Shown here: positions 49,315 through 59,539 of the stretch, piece by piece
Numbering within the stretch: the stretch's first letter is position 1
Layout: each line of letters begins with the position of its first letter
NCBI RefSeq assembly: GCF_009834125.1
Contig: NZ_CP047146.1
Location: forward strand, 5,387,501 to 5,451,500
Direction of reading: 5' to 3'
From: Streptomyces sp. GS7
Lineage (GTDB): Bacteria; Actinomycetota; Actinomycetes; Streptomycetales; Streptomycetaceae
Length of the DNA stretch: 64,000 nucleotides
Program-made: the position numbers and the translations under genes
Notes under the pieces: generated by a model
What the model was told of the DNA's origin: nothing
The model's input: the letters and a program-made list of their open reading frames with translations, nothing else
Database searches by the model: none

Positions 49315-49698
49315 GGGTCTCCCCTGTTGTCGTGAGTACCGGAGGGGGGTGGCTGAGCGCGCTCATGATGAACCGGACCCCGTGTAGCGGCGGGATCCGG
49401 CACATGAACAACCGGGGAACGATGGGTATGGCCGGCCTTTGCCGATACCGGCGCCGTCAACTCGGCCCGTGCGAACTTCCGTTGCACGCCGTTCCGCGGA
49501 CGGCACCCGGCTACTGGCGCCGTACGCGGACGGCACGCGTCGGCCGCCCTGCCCCGTGACCGCCCGCGCCCTGTCGCGCGCGGCGTCCCCGGCGGTACGG
49601 TGATGCACGGACGTATTCCCCGAACACGCCGCGTCGGCCTGCCCGCGGTGGCGCGCGAGCGTGGCATTCCACGCGCCTTCCGACAGGGGAGATCGCGG
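49315..49698. other. Divergent spacer, phosphodiesterase / SDR
   Basis: A 384-bp gene-free stretch with the promoters of both divergent genes. I see no striking repeat or operator. Confidence 0.45.
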
Positions 49699-50490
49699 AT
49701 GACCGACCGACCCTATCCGTACCGGACCGCGCTGATCACCGGTGCCTCCAGCGGAATCGGCACGGCCCTGGCCCGGCTCCTGGCGGCCCGGGGCGTCTCC
49801 CTCGTACTGGTCGCCCGCCGGGAATCGCGCCTGCGCGACCTCGCGGCGGAGCTGCGGGCCGCGCACTCCGTCGAGGTGGAGGTGCTGCCGGCCGACCTGA
49901 CCGACGCCGCGCAGACCGCGCAGGTGGCCGCCCGCCTCACCGATGCGGCCAAACCTGTCGAGTTGCTGGTCAACAACGCCGGAGCCGGGGCAACCGGAGT
50001 CTTCGCCGACCTCCCCGTGGACCGGGAGGAGGCCACACTCCGGCTGAACAACGAGGCGGTGGTACGGCTCACCCGGTCCGTCCTGCCGCAGATGCGGTCG
50101 GCGGGGCGGGGCGGAATCCTCAACGTCTCGTCCCTGACCGGCAGTTTCCCGTCGCCCTCGCGCGCCACCTACGGCGCGACCAAGGCGTTCCTCACCCATT
50201 TTTCCGAGGACCTCGCCATCGAGAACCGCGGCTCGGGCATCCATGTCACCGCGCTCCTGCCGGGCTTGACCAGGACCGAGTACTTCACGGCGAACGACGT
50301 CGGCCCCGCCCCCGTGCCGGGATTCCTCTGGCTGACCGCGGACGCGGTCGCCGCCGCCGGGCTCAGGGCCGTCGCCGCGGGACGGCACCGCTGCGTCCCC
50401 GGCGCCCCCTACAAGGCCGTCCACGCCCTCCTGTCCTGCACACCGCCCCCGCTGAAGCGGGCTCTCGGCCGCCGTCTGTCGCGCCGGTGA
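49699..50490 (+). CDS. Classical short-chain dehydrogenase
   Basis: The product has 263 residues from ATG 49699 with GGGGAG upstream. Classical SDR motifs: TGASSGIG (cofactor), NNAG, the Ser in NVSSLTGSFPS, and catalytic Y-x3-K in TYGATKAFLTHF. RRESRLRDL after the second strand suggests NADP(H). The C-terminus carries a basic tail (LKRALGRRLSRR). It resembles the DltE/YqjQ-type subgroup acting on lipophilic or ketone substrates. Its role near the P450 module is unproven, because 283 bp separate it from the ferredoxin gene. Confidence 0.9.
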   Translation: MTDRPYPYRTALITGASSGIGTALARLLAARGVSLVLVARRESRLRDLAAELRAAHSVEVEVLPADLTDAAQTAQVAARLTDAAKPVELLVNNAGAGATGVFADLPVDREEATLRLNNEAVVRLTRSVLPQMRSAGRGGILNVSSLTGSFPSPSRATYGATKAFLTHFSEDLAIENRGSGIHVTALLPGLTRTEYFTANDVGPAPVPGFLWLTADAVAAAGLRAVAAGRHRCVPGAPYKAVHALLSCTPPPLKRALGRRLSRR

Positions 50491-50773
50491 CACCGGCCGG
50501 CCCGCGGCACGGCACCGGCTCCGGCCGAGGTGGCGGCCGGGCCTGCTCGTGACCGGCGACAGACGCCTGCCCCGGTCCGCTCCGTCCTGTCCCTGCCTGC
50601 TCCTGCCGCCGCTCCCCCTGCGCCGGGCGACTCACCCCGACGGCACGCTGAACGTGCGCCCGCACCGGGGGCCTCCGCATCCTGAAGCGGGGCCGGACCT
50701 TGTGGGGTCGCACGCTGACGCGATCAGCGGCTGTGCCCATGACCACGTCGCGTCGCGGAGGAGCGGAGAGTTC

Positions 50774-51010
50774 ATGAGGCTTGTCGTCGATCTCAACCGG
50801 TGCCAGGGGTACGCCCAGTGCGCCTTCCTCGCCCCGGACGTGTTCACCATGCACGGCGACGAGGCGCTGATGTACGACCCGCTCGCCGACGACACGCAAC
50901 GGGAGAACGTACGCAGGGCGGCCGACGCCTGCCCTGTCAAGGCCATCACCCTCGACTACGAGGACCAGGGCGCGGCCGACGGGAAGGCGGGTGCGTCCCG
51001 TGTCGGTTGA
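50774..51010 (+). CDS. [3Fe-4S] ferredoxin for cytochrome P450
   Basis: The product has 78 residues from ATG 50774 (CGGAGAG upstream). It has the small P450-type ferredoxin motif: Cys10, Cys16 and Cys53 (CQGYAQC, then ACPVKAI), ligating a three-iron cluster. It would carry electrons from the reductase encoded next to the P450 encoded third. Its end overlaps the reductase gene by 20 bp. A close paralogue lies at 62770-63024. Confidence 0.95.
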   Translation: MRLVVDLNRCQGYAQCAFLAPDVFTMHGDEALMYDPLADDTQRENVRRAADACPVKAITLDYEDQGAADGKAGASRVG

Positions 51011-52394
51011 CGGTTACCTGGAGACGCTCCGGCGCGAGGGGCGGATCGTTGTCGTCGGCGCCTCCCTGGCCGGCCTGCGAGCCGCCGAGACGCTGCGCGC
51101 GGAAGGCTTCGCGGGCACCCTGACCATGGTCGGCGACGAGCCCCACGAGCCGTACGACCGGCCGCCGCTGTCCAAGCAGGTCCTGCTGGGCAAGGTGCCC
51201 GCCGACCACACCGTGCTGCCGAGGCGGCGCCCGGTCGACGCGGAGTGGCGGCTCGGTGCCGCGGCCACCGGACTGGACCTGGCGGCCAAGCAGGTACGGC
51301 TCGCCGACGGCGACGCGATCGACTACGACCGGCTGCTGATCACCACCGGGGTCCGCGCCCGTCCGTGGCCGCGCGAGCTGGAGGCCGACCTCGACGGGGT
51401 CTGCGTGCTGCGTACCCGGGACGACGCGATCCGGCTGCACCACCGGCTGAAGGCCGGTCCGCGCCGGGTGCTGGTGATCGGGGCCGGGTTCACCGGCTCG
51501 GAGATCGCCTCCGCCTGCCGTGAGCGGGGGCTGCCGGTCACCGTCGCGGAACGCGGTCCGGCTCCCCTCGTAGGAGCGCTCGGCGGTGTGGTCGGTGAGG
51601 TGGCGGCGGAACTCCAGCGCGCGCACGGTGTCGACCTGCGGTGCGGTGTGCAGGTCACGGGGCTGGAGGGGGACTCCGCCGGCCGGGTGCGGCAGGCCCA
51701 CTTCTCGGACGGCACCGCGGTCGAGTCGGACGTGGTGGTCGTCGCGCTCGGCGCGACCCGCAACACCGAATGGCTCGCGGACTCCGGTCTGGGCGCCGGT
51801 CCGCGCGGGATCGCCTGCGACGCCGGATGCCGGGCCTTCGACGTACGGGGCATCGTCACCGACGACGTCTTCGTGGCCGGTGACGTCGCCCGGTCCCCGC
51901 ACCCGCTCTTCGGCTACCAGTTCCTCTCCCTGGAGCACTGGGGCAACGCCGTCTCACAGGCCGAGGTCGCGGCCCACAACATGATCAGCGCCAGCGCGGA
52001 CCGACGGCCGCACCTGTGGATGCCGTCGTTCTGGTCCGCCCAGTTCGGGGTGAACATCAAGTCCGTCGGCGTCCCGCCGATGGCCGACCAGATCATCGTG
52101 ACCCAGGGGTCGCTGGCCGAGCAGCGCTTCACCGCGGCCTACGGCTACCAGGGGCGCGTCATCGCCGCCGTCACCTTCGACCAGGCGAAGTGGCTGGACT
52201 TCTACGAGCGGCAGATCGAGCAGGCCGCGCCGTTCCCGCCCGAGTTCACCACGGTCGACCGGCGCCCCGAAGGGCTCCAGCCGGTGCCGGCCGGATTCCC
52301 GGACCCCTCGCTTCCCAGCCACGGGCCCACCGTCACCCTCAGCGGGCACTCGCCGACCGACCGCCGCGTCTCGTTCACCCCCCGACGCGCCTGA
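50991..52394 (+). CDS. FAD-dependent ferredoxin reductase
   Basis: The product has 467 residues from GTG 50991 with GGAAGG upstream, overlapping the ferredoxin stop by 20 bp; GTG 51000 is an alternative. FAD-binding [17 protein letters not shown], the family segment [18 protein letters not shown](P)H-binding [15 protein letters not shown] and FAD-closing [17 protein letters not shown]. The C-terminal region (residues 320-467) extends beyond the minimal reductase and contains [20 protein letters not shown] and [15 protein letters not shown], as in BphA4-type ferredoxin reductases. It reduces the adjacent ferredoxin. Confidence 0.94.
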   Translation: MRPVSVDGYLETLRREGRIVVVGASLAGLRAAETLRAEGFAGTLTMVGDEPHEPYDRPPLSKQVLLGKVPADHTVLPRRRPVDAEWRLGAAATGLDLAAKQVRLADGDAIDYDRLLITTGVRARPWPRELEADLDGVCVLRTRDDAIRLHHRLKAGPRRVLVIGAGFTGSEIASACRERGLPVTVAERGPAPLVGALGGVVGEVAAELQRAHGVDLRCGVQVTGLEGDSAGRVRQAHFSDGTAVESDVVVVALGATRNTEWLADSGLGAGPRGIACDAGCRAFDVRGIVTDDVFVAGDVARSPHPLFGYQFLSLEHWGNAVSQAEVAAHNMISASADRRPHLWMPSFWSAQFGVNIKSVGVPPMADQIIVTQGSLAEQRFTAAYGYQGRVIAAVTFDQAKWLDFYERQIEQAAPFPPEFTTVDRRPEGLQPVPAGFPDPSLPSHGPTVTLSGHSPTDRRVSFTPRRA

Positions 52395-52450
52395 CCCGGG
52401 CACACCGGCAACCCCCGCCCCCGGCCGCAGCACCTCGGAAGGATTCCGCC

Positions 52451-53686
52451 ATGACGTCGGTCGCGCTCCTGCACCGGATCACCGACTACGCCAACCGCCC
52501 CGACCCGTATCCGCTCTACGCCGAGCTGCGCAGGACACCGGTGGTACGCGACGAGTCGGGCCCCTATCTGGTCAGCACCTACTGGGAGATCAAGGAGCTG
52601 CTGCACGACCCGCGGATCAGCTCCGACCTCCGCAATCTGACCCCCGAGGCGGCCAGGGCCTCCGGTCAGGAGCACGACCCGAACCTGCCGCCGGCCTTCA
52701 TCCGGCTCGACCCGCCGGAGCACGACCGGTTGCGCCGGCTGAGCATGCGGCCGTTCGGTCCGCCGCACACCCCGCGCCGGGTGTTCGACATGCACGGCGA
52801 ACTGGAGGAGATCGTCTCCGGGCTCGTCGACGGTCTGCGCGGGCGGGACACCATCGACCTCGTCGACGACTTCTCCTACCCGTTCCCGGTCACCGTGATC
52901 TGCCGGATCCTGGGCGTCCCGCGCGAGGACGAGTCGCACTTCCACGAGTGGGCCGACACCATCGCCGCCGGCCTCGACCCGGTCGGCACGGCCGAGGAGC
53001 GCGAGGCGCAGGTCCAGGGCGTCCGGCGGGCCAGGGGCGAGCTGGCCGCCTATCTCGCCGGTCTCATCGAGGAGCGCCGCCGGTCGCCGCGCGACGACAT
53101 GCTCTCGGCGATGGCCACGGAACACGGACCGGACGGGCAGATGTCACCGGTGGAGATCATCACCACCGCGGCGCTGCTGCTGATCGCCGGCCACGAGACC
53201 ACGGTCAACCTCATCACCAACGGGATGCTCACCCTGCTGCGGAACCCCGACGTCCTCCAGCGGCTGCGTGTCGAGCCCGGTCTGGCCGTCCCGCTCGTCG
53301 AGGAGCTGCTGCGGTTCGAACCTCCGGTGCAGATGCTGCCGCAGCGCACGACGCTGGCGGACATCGACATCGCCGGGACCATCATCCCGAAGGGCGCCTC
53401 GCTCTACCTCATGGTGGCCTCCGGCAGCCGGGACCCGAAGCGGTTCGCCGACCCCGACCGCTTCGTCCCCGACCGCCCCGACAACCAGCACCTGGGATTC
53501 GGCCACGGTCTGCACAACTGCTTCGGGGCGCCCCTCGCCCGGCTGGAGGCGCAGCTCGCGCTGACCGCGCTCGTCCGCCGGCTCGACGGCCCGAGCCTGG
53601 TCGAGGACCCGCCTCCCTACCGGCAGAACGCCGTCCTGCGCGGCCCCCGGCACCTGCCGATCGCGTTCAGCGGGATCATCGGCTGA
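52451..53686 (+). CDS. Cytochrome P450
   Basis: The product has 411 residues from ATG 52451 with GGAAGGA upstream, 56 bp after the reductase. I-helix [10 protein letters not shown] near residue 246 (acid-alcohol pair Glu-Thr), ExxR in EELLRFEPP near residue 283, and heme loop [15 protein letters not shown] with Cys near residue 356. It is a typical soluble bacterial class I P450, like the CYP105/107 groups. With ferredoxin and reductase it forms a complete three-component oxygenase. The substrate is unknown and the genes are not in a recognised biosynthetic cluster. Confidence 0.95.
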   Translation: MTSVALLHRITDYANRPDPYPLYAELRRTPVVRDESGPYLVSTYWEIKELLHDPRISSDLRNLTPEAARASGQEHDPNLPPAFIRLDPPEHDRLRRLSMRPFGPPHTPRRVFDMHGELEEIVSGLVDGLRGRDTIDLVDDFSYPFPVTVICRILGVPREDESHFHEWADTIAAGLDPVGTAEEREAQVQGVRRARGELAAYLAGLIEERRRSPRDDMLSAMATEHGPDGQMSPVEIITTAALLLIAGHETTVNLITNGMLTLLRNPDVLQRLRVEPGLAVPLVEELLRFEPPVQMLPQRTTLADIDIAGTIIPKGASLYLMVASGSRDPKRFADPDRFVPDRPDNQHLGFGHGLHNCFGAPLARLEAQLALTALVRRLDGPSLVEDPPPYRQNAVLRGPRHLPIAFSGIIG

Positions 53687-53731
53687 CCCCGGGCCGTTCC
53701 GGCGGGGCCGGCCGCCCGGTCGGTCCGCCGG

Positions 53732-55549
53732 TCAGTCACGCTGCCGGTCGAGGGCGTCGTCCAAGGTGGTGGCGGCCATGATGAGCGACAGATGGGTGAA
53801 CGCCTGCGGGAAGTTGCCCAACTGCTCGCCGCTGGGGCCGATTTCCTCGGCGAACAGCCCGACGTGGTTGGCGTAGGTCTGCATCTTCTCGAAGGCGTAG
53901 CGCGCCAGGCGGAGCCGGCCGGCGCGGGCCAGGGCGTCGACGTAGAGGAAGGTGCACAGGCTGAAGGTGCCTTCCGAGCCGCGCAGGCCGTCGGGTGACG
54001 CGGCGGGGTCGTAGCGGTGGACGAGGCTGTCGGACACCAGGGTGCGCTCCACCGCGTCCAGGGTGGACAGCCAGCTCTCCGTCCGGGGTGCCAGGAAGCC
54101 CACCCGTGGCAGGAGCAGCAGCGACGCGTCGAGCACCGTGCCGCCGTAGTGCTGGACGAGGGCCTTTTGCTGGTCGTTCCAGCCGCGCTGCATCACCTGT
54201 TCCATGATCGTGTCGCGGGCGGTGGTCCACCGGACGGTGTCGGCGGGGCGGCTGTAGGCGGCCGCCAGGCGCAGTCCCCGGTCGAACGCGACCCAGGACA
54301 TGATCCGGCTGAAGGTGAAGTCCTTGCGTCCGCCGCGCGTCTCCCAGATCCCTTCGTCGGGGCGGTCCCAGGAGTCGGCGAGCCAGTCCAGCGTCCGGGC
54401 CAGGTTCTTCCAGCCGTGATAGCCGGCCCGCATGGCGATCTCCCGACCCTCCGACAGGGCGTAGAGCGCCTCGCCGTAGATGTCCAGCTGCAGCTGGTCG
54501 GCAGCGGCGTTCCCGGCCCGTACCGGATACGAGCCCTGATAGCCCTCCAGGTGCGGAAGGATCTCCTCCGACAGATCGGGGTCCCCGTCGACGCGGTACA
54601 TGATCTGGAGCGGTTCGCTCCGGTCGTCCTCCGGGGGCTGCAGGCGGTCCCCCAGCCAGCGGGTGAACTGCGCCGCCTCCTCGATGAACCCGAGATCGAG
54701 CAGGGCCCGCACCGACAGCGATCCGTCGCGCACCCAGGTGTACCGGTAGTCCCAGTTGCGTTCGCCGCCCACCTGCTCGGGCAGCCCCATGGTGGCCGCC
54801 GCGACCGGCGCCCCGGTGGGGGCGTACGTGAGGAGTTTGAGGGTGATCGCGGAGCGGTGCACCACGCCCGGCCACCGGCCCCGGTAGCGGGAGGTACGCA
54901 CCCAGTGCTGCCAGAAGTCCACGACCTCCCAGAAGCGCCGCGTCACCTCGTCCGATGTCACCGGCGGTGGGGCGGGCGCGCCCGCCGCGTCGACGGTGAG
55001 GACGGCCGCGGCCACCTGGCCGGCGCGCAGCGTGACCGCTCCCCGTACGTCGGTGCCGTCGGGTTGCAGCGGGAAGCCGGTCTGCAGATGCGCGGTGATG
55101 CCGGGCGCCCGGAACGTGGCAAGGCCCTCCCCCAGGTCCCGGTCGTGGACGGCCCGCCCGTAGTCGAAGCGCGGCCGGCACTCCAGGTCGAAGTGGACCG
55201 TTCCCCGGACCGCTCGCGCACCGCGCAGCAGGACGTGCCGGCCGGACGGCGTCCCCGTACGGTCCGGTGGCATGCAGTCGAAGACCTCGCCCACGCCGTC
55301 CGGGGACATGAACCGCGTGACCAGGACCGCGGTGTCCGGGAAGTAGAGCTGCTTGCAGGTACTGCCCGGGTCCTCCGGTCCGAACAGGAAGTAGCCCCCG
55401 CGCTCGTGGTCGAGCAGTGCGGCGAAGATGCTGGGCGAGTCGAACCGGGGCGCCGCGAACCAGTCGACGACCCCCTGCGACGAGATCAGCGCAGCGGTCT
55501 GCAGGTCACCGACGATGCCGTGGTCCGCGATGGGAGGGTAGCGATCCAT
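53732..55549 (-). CDS. GH15-family glucoamylase/trehalase-type enzyme
   Basis: The product has 605 residues from ATG 55549 (AAGGCGG seven bases upstream; ATG 55555 also possible). Starts MDRYPPIADHGIVGDLQTAAL with residues 1-240 forming the N-terminal beta-sandwich. The (alpha/alpha)6 catalytic barrel follows with GGERNWDYRYTWVRDGSLS (catalytic Glu region), LQLDIYGEALYAL and EGTFSLCTFLYVDALARAG. Actinobacterial members with this layout are mostly trehalases hydrolysing trehalose to glucose, but some act on other glucosides. Cytoplasmic, no signal. It is convergent with the P450 gene, 45 bp apart. Confidence 0.9.
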   Translation of the reverse strand: MDRYPPIADHGIVGDLQTAALISSQGVVDWFAAPRFDSPSIFAALLDHERGGYFLFGPEDPGSTCKQLYFPDTAVLVTRFMSPDGVGEVFDCMPPDRTGTPSGRHVLLRGARAVRGTVHFDLECRPRFDYGRAVHDRDLGEGLATFRAPGITAHLQTGFPLQPDGTDVRGAVTLRAGQVAAAVLTVDAAGAPAPPPVTSDEVTRRFWEVVDFWQHWVRTSRYRGRWPGVVHRSAITLKLLTYAPTGAPVAAATMGLPEQVGGERNWDYRYTWVRDGSLSVRALLDLGFIEEAAQFTRWLGDRLQPPEDDRSEPLQIMYRVDGDPDLSEEILPHLEGYQGSYPVRAGNAAADQLQLDIYGEALYALSEGREIAMRAGYHGWKNLARTLDWLADSWDRPDEGIWETRGGRKDFTFSRIMSWVAFDRGLRLAAAYSRPADTVRWTTARDTIMEQVMQRGWNDQQKALVQHYGGTVLDASLLLLPRVGFLAPRTESWLSTLDAVERTLVSDSLVHRYDPAASPDGLRGSEGTFSLCTFLYVDALARAGRLRLARYAFEKMQTYANHVGLFAEEIGPSGEQLGNFPQAFTHLSLIMAATTLDDALDRQRD

Positions 55550-55767
55550 GATCATCCCGCCTTGTGGGTGCCGTACCTCCACTCTCCGCCCCGCCCGACA
55601 GGCACGCCAAAGCGGAACCGGCCCCGGCGCCCGCACCCCGTTCCTCCGCAGGTCAGAGGCGTTCCGGCGGCGGCGACCGGCCCGCGCACGGTGACCGCCC
55701 TCCGCACCGTGGTCAAGCCTCCGGCCGCCCTTCCCCGCCCTCTCACCCCTCCTGCCCTTCCTCCCCC

Positions 55768-56451
55768 TTACCCCTCCTGCCCGGCGGTCCGGCGGCGGCG
55801 CAGGGTGACCACGAAGACATGACAGCTGACGGCCAGCATCCAGAAGGGGAAGACGAGTTCGAGATGGCTCGTGGTGCCCACCGCGAAAAGCAGCGCCAGC
55901 GCGACGAGGTAGCCGAGCCAGACCAGCCAACGGGGGAAGATGCCGAGCCGGTGACCGATGGTCGTGGTGGATACGACGAACACGGCGGCCATCCGCGTCG
56001 AGTAGCTGGTGAGCAGCACGAGGACGAGGTGGCGCCCGTACTGCCAGAGCGCGAGCTGCCCCGCCGACGCCGAGGAGGACACGTCCGTCACGTCCAGCAG
56101 GCTGCCCGCCGTCGCCGCGAGGACGAAGAGCACGGCCACGAACAGCAGCCCGCTGCCCAGGAACAGCGTGGCGAAGAACCGGTCCTCCCCCGCACCGACG
56201 TAGTCCCTGATCGCCCCCATGAACCACAGGAAGAAGATCCCGGCGAACGGCAGGAGGGCCAGGGCCGTGTGGAGGAATTCCCGCTGGGAGGTGCGGTGGA
56301 TCCAGTCGACGGCGTACTCGGGGTGCGCGGGCACCGCCAGCCGCACCAGCAGGATGGCGGTACCCAGCAGCAGCGCGGAGACGATCCCGGCCACCGCCGC
56401 GACGCGCGGCGTCTGCAACGCCCGGACCGGGGCCCCGCCGGTGGTTGGCAT
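55768..56451 (-). CDS. Polytopic membrane protein, unknown
   Basis: The product has 227 residues from ATG 56451 with GGAGGAG upstream. Five to six transmembrane helices: VAGIVSALLLGTAILLVRLA, LLPFAGIFFLWFMG, LFLGSGLLFVAVLFVLAATA, LVLVLLTSYSTRMAAVFVV, WLVWLGYLVALALLFAVG and LVFPFWMLAVSCHVFVV. The C-terminus is basic and cytoplasmic. Many actinobacteria have similar proteins of unknown function. It lies 218 bp before the GH15 gene on the same strand; a shared transcript is possible but not evident. Confidence 0.85.
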   Translation of the reverse strand: MPTTGGAPVRALQTPRVAAVAGIVSALLLGTAILLVRLAVPAHPEYAVDWIHRTSQREFLHTALALLPFAGIFFLWFMGAIRDYVGAGEDRFFATLFLGSGLLFVAVLFVLAATAGSLLDVTDVSSSASAGQLALWQYGRHLVLVLLTSYSTRMAAVFVVSTTTIGHRLGIFPRWLVWLGYLVALALLFAVGTTSHLELVFPFWMLAVSCHVFVVTLRRRRTAGQEG

Positions 56452-56690
56452 GACGTTCTCCTCCAGCAGACGCTTCCGGCCGAGCCCACATGGTGCAGTG
56501 CCGCCGTCGTGCACACACCGCGCCGACACTCGCCGGCACGACATTCACCCCCATGGCCCGCCCCACCTTCGAGCGGCCCGGCCCGCACTTCCGGCGGCCC
56601 GGAAATACCGGAACCAGCAGAACTGATCACGCGATCGTTTTTCCGCGCGGGGCGCGTCCTGGGGCCGGCGGTGAGCCGTGGGGCTTTCCG

Positions 56691-57287
56691 GCGGCGAAGA
56701 GCACCGACAGCATCAGTCGCTATGCGGCCGAGCATTTCGGGGGGTTCGACTTCTCCGGAATCACCGTGACGGCGCCGACGCGGACGTTCACCGGGCGTCA
56801 GGAGATGAACGTCGGTGGTGTCACGGTGGAGTTGGTCGATCTGGGCCCGGGGCACAGCGCGGGCGACGTCGCGCTGCGGGTCCCCGATGACGGGATCGTC
56901 TTCGCAGGGGCCATGCTCTTCGACGGCGGGCACATGATCGTCTGGTCCGGATCGCCGGCGGCGTGCATCGACTCCGTGGACGTTCCGCTCGCCAGGGGTG
57001 CCGAGACGTTCGTGCCGGGGCACGGGGCGCTGATGGGGGCCGAGGTCCGCGACTTCCGCGCGTACCTGACCGAGGTGCAGGCGGCGGCCACGGCCTGGGC
57101 GCGGGACGGTCTTCCACTGTCGCAGGCGGCGGCCCGGGTGCATGCGGAGTTCGCCGGCGACCGCGCCCACCCCGAACGGCTCTTCACGGCGACCGCGGGC
57201 ACCTACGCCGATGCCGGACTCGCCGAGGCCCTGGCCACCTTGGACCTCGTGAAGGGCATGGCGGATCTGGCCCGGCTCCCCGTCTGA
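56691..57287 (+). pseudogene. C-terminal remnant of a metallo-beta-lactamase-fold hydrolase
   Basis: These residues match only the second half of MBL-fold hydrolases: VELVDLGPGHSAGDVALRV with a metal-ligand His, VPDDGIVFAGAMLF with an Asp-to-Gly or Ala change at the bridging position, and FVPGHGAL with the last His. The HxHxDH motif of the first half is absent and no start with a ribosome-binding site precedes the homologous part. Codon usage is still gene-like, suggesting a recent truncation. Confidence 0.6.
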
Positions 57288-57359
57288 CGGCCGTTGCGCA
57301 GGGGAGCGGCAGCGGTCGGCGTCAGGGCCGCGGGGCTGTTGTGTGGCCGGTGAGGCCGG

Positions 57360-58133
57360 TCAGGGGGTGAAGTAGCGGGTGGGGGTGGTGCCGAGGGCGC
57401 GGCGGAACATGGCGGTGAAGGCGCTGGGGGTGGAGTAGCCGACGCGCAGCGCGACGGCGGTGACGGGAACGCCCTTCGCCAGCAGCGCCACCGCGTGCAC
57501 CAGCTTCGCCTGCTGCACCCAGTGGCCCAGGCTCATACCGGTCGCGGCGGCGAAGTGGCGCTGCAGGCTGCGGGGGCTCAAGTGCGCCTGGGCCGCAGCC
57601 TGTTCCGTCGTCCAGCGGCGCTCCGGACGGCGCCGGATCTCCCGGCACAGGGCGGCGAGCCGGGGGCAGTCCGGGGCCGGCAGGTGCAGTGCCCGGACGG
57701 GGCGCGGGGTGAGTTCCCGGAGCAGCAGCTCCATGACCAGGCCGTCCCGGCCGCCGGTCCGGTACTCCACCGGCAGCCGCGTCGCCTCGTCGATCAGCTC
57801 GCGCAGCAGCGGGGAGACGGACACGACGGTGGGCGTACCGGGGAGGCCGGCCGCGGCGTCCCCGGCGAGGTACAGCGTCCGCATGGCGACCGGGCCGGCG
57901 CAGGTCATCTCATGGGTGAGGCCCGGGGGCACCCACGCCGCCCTGCTGGCCGGTACCACCCACGTCCCGTGCGCGGTGCCCACCGTGATGGCGCCGGACG
58001 TGCCGTAGATCAGCTGGGCGCGCCGGTGGGAGTGCGGCGGGATGTGATGGCCGTCGGGCAGGTCGCGCGCCATCGCCGCGATCGGCCGGGGCACGTCCTG
58101 GTAGTCGTCCCGATTCTCGCTCTTTCCGAACAT
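57360..58133 (-). CDS. AraC-family regulator
   Basis: The product has 257 residues from ATG 58133. The N-terminal cupin (HIPPHSHRRAQLIYGTSGAITVGT) senses a ligand, and two helix-turn-helices lie at the C-terminus (WTTEQAAAQAHLSPRSLQRHF, then VTAVALRVGYSTPSAFTAMFRRALG). It is divergent from an MFS exporter across 70 bp, so it very likely controls that gene. The stop is 72 bp from the MBL-fold remnant. Confidence 0.92.
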   Translation of the reverse strand: MFGKSENRDDYQDVPRPIAAMARDLPDGHHIPPHSHRRAQLIYGTSGAITVGTAHGTWVVPASRAAWVPPGLTHEMTCAGPVAMRTLYLAGDAAAGLPGTPTVVSVSPLLRELIDEATRLPVEYRTGGRDGLVMELLLRELTPRPVRALHLPAPDCPRLAALCREIRRRPERRWTTEQAAAQAHLSPRSLQRHFAAATGMSLGHWVQQAKLVHAVALLAKGVPVTAVALRVGYSTPSAFTAMFRRALGTTPTRYFTP

Positions 58134-58190
58134 GGCGCACTCTCGACATCACCTGGCGGTACGGCGAAAGTCTGCCACGCGGCACCTCCA

Positions 58191-58196
58191 TAGCCT
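58191..58196 (+). promoter_or_regulatory. -10 box of leaderless MFS gene
   Basis: TAGCCT lies seven bases before the MFS ATG; no clear -35 box, as expected for an AraC-activated promoter. Confidence 0.55.
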
Positions 58197-58203
58197 CGGC
58201 CGC

Positions 58204-59421
58204 ATGCGTCACTTCCCGCTCTCCCCCGCAGCACCGCACGGGTCCCGGCCCGGACGGCCGCCGCGTTTCCAGGTGCCCGTACTGGCCGTGGCCGCCGCGC
58301 TGACGGCCGCCAACGTCTACCTGAGCCAGCCCCTGCTCCAGGAGATCGCCACCTCGCTGTCCGCCGACCCGGGACTGCTGGGCGCCCTGCCCACCGCCAC
58401 CCAACTCGGGTACGCCGCGGGCATCCTGGTGCTGGTGCCGGCCGGGGACAGCCACGACCGCCGTCGGCTGATCCTGGTCCTCACCGCGAGTTCCGCACTG
58501 GCGCTCGCGGCGTGTGCGCTGGCTCCCGGGGCGTGGTTCCTGATCGCCGCCGGATTCGCGGTCGGTCTGCTGTCCCCCGTCCCGCAGTTGGTCACGCCGC
58601 TGGCCGTGGCCCTGTCCGAGGAGCGGGGGGCGGCCCGGGGGCGGGTCGTGGGCACCGTGCAGGCGGGGCTGCTCGTCGGCGTCCTCGCCTCCCGCGCCTA
58701 CTCCGGCGCGCTGGCCACCCTGCTCGGCTGGCGCGGTGTCTACGCCGTCTCCTGCGCGCTCACGCTCGCTCTGGCGCTCGCGCTGCGCCGGTACCTGCCG
58801 CCGGCCCCGGCTCCGGGGGCCTCCGACGGATACCGGGCCTGCCTGGCCTCGCTGCCCCGGCTGGCCGCGCGGCCGCTGGTCGCGCGGGTGGTCTGGTCGG
58901 GCGCTCTGGTCGGTGTCGCGTTCGGCGCCTTCTGGACGACGCTGACGTTCCTGCTTGCCGACCGGTATCACTACGGCACCAGCCGGATCGGGCTGTTCGG
59001 GCTGGTCGCGGCGGCCAGCGCGCTGGTGTCGCCGTGGGCGGGGCGGATGGCCGACCGCCACGGCCGGGCGAGGGGGCTGGCCGTCCTGGTCACGCTGGTG
59101 ATCGCCGGCTGGCTGGCGCTGCTGCCCGGCGGTGCGTCGCTGAGCTGGCTGGTGGCCGGGGTGGTGCTGCTCGACATCGGGGCCTGGGGCAGCCAGACGG
59201 TCAGTCAGACCGTGCTCTTCGCCCTGCCGGCCTCCCTGCACAACCGGCTGAACACCGTGTACTTCACCTTCCGCTTCTCGGGCATCGCGGCGGGCTCACT
59301 GGCCGGTTCGGTCGCGTGGTCGACTTCCGGCTGGCCGGCCGTCGTCGCGCTCGGCGCCTCGGCGGGGTTCCTCGGCCTGGTCGTCGGCCTGCTCCCGCAC
59401 CGCGAGCGCACGGCGCCCTGA
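58204..59421 (+). CDS. MFS exporter regulated by divergent AraC protein
   Basis: The product has 405 residues from ATG 58204. Twelve helices. TAANVYLSQPLLQEIA at the first helix marks the YgaY/AraJ-like exporter group, and DSHDRRRLILVL is a motif A variant between helices 2 and 3. There is no ribosome-binding site; TAGCCT seven bases upstream suggests a leaderless mRNA. It is divergent from the AraC gene. Substrate unknown, perhaps a sugar or drug-like compound. Convergent with GAPDH. Confidence 0.9.
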   Translation: MRHFPLSPAAPHGSRPGRPPRFQVPVLAVAAALTAANVYLSQPLLQEIATSLSADPGLLGALPTATQLGYAAGILVLVPAGDSHDRRRLILVLTASSALALAACALAPGAWFLIAAGFAVGLLSPVPQLVTPLAVALSEERGAARGRVVGTVQAGLLVGVLASRAYSGALATLLGWRGVYAVSCALTLALALALRRYLPPAPAPGASDGYRACLASLPRLAARPLVARVVWSGALVGVAFGAFWTTLTFLLADRYHYGTSRIGLFGLVAAASALVSPWAGRMADRHGRARGLAVLVTLVIAGWLALLPGGASLSWLVAGVVLLDIGAWGSQTVSQTVLFALPASLHNRLNTVYFTFRFSGIAAGSLAGSVAWSTSGWPAVVALGASAGFLGLVVGLLPHRERTAP

Positions 59422-59539
59422 TGCGCGAACGCCGGTGGGCGGAACGGCGGTTGGGGCGGCGACCGCTACCGGACGGCATCGGCCGCCGCCCGACCGCCGC
59501 CCCGCCTGCGGGGACGCCGGACCGGGCGGTCCGCAGGGG

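Noticed and set aside
49699..53686. A biosynthetic gene cluster around the P450.
   Set aside because: No polyketide, peptide or terpene synthase, and a 283-bp gap separates the SDR gene from the ferredoxin gene; only a three-gene oxygenase unit is supported.
53687..53731. Terminator between the P450 and GH15 genes.
   Set aside because: Only a 7-bp CCGGCGG/CCGCCGG stem with a 19-base loop, too weak to call at this G+C.
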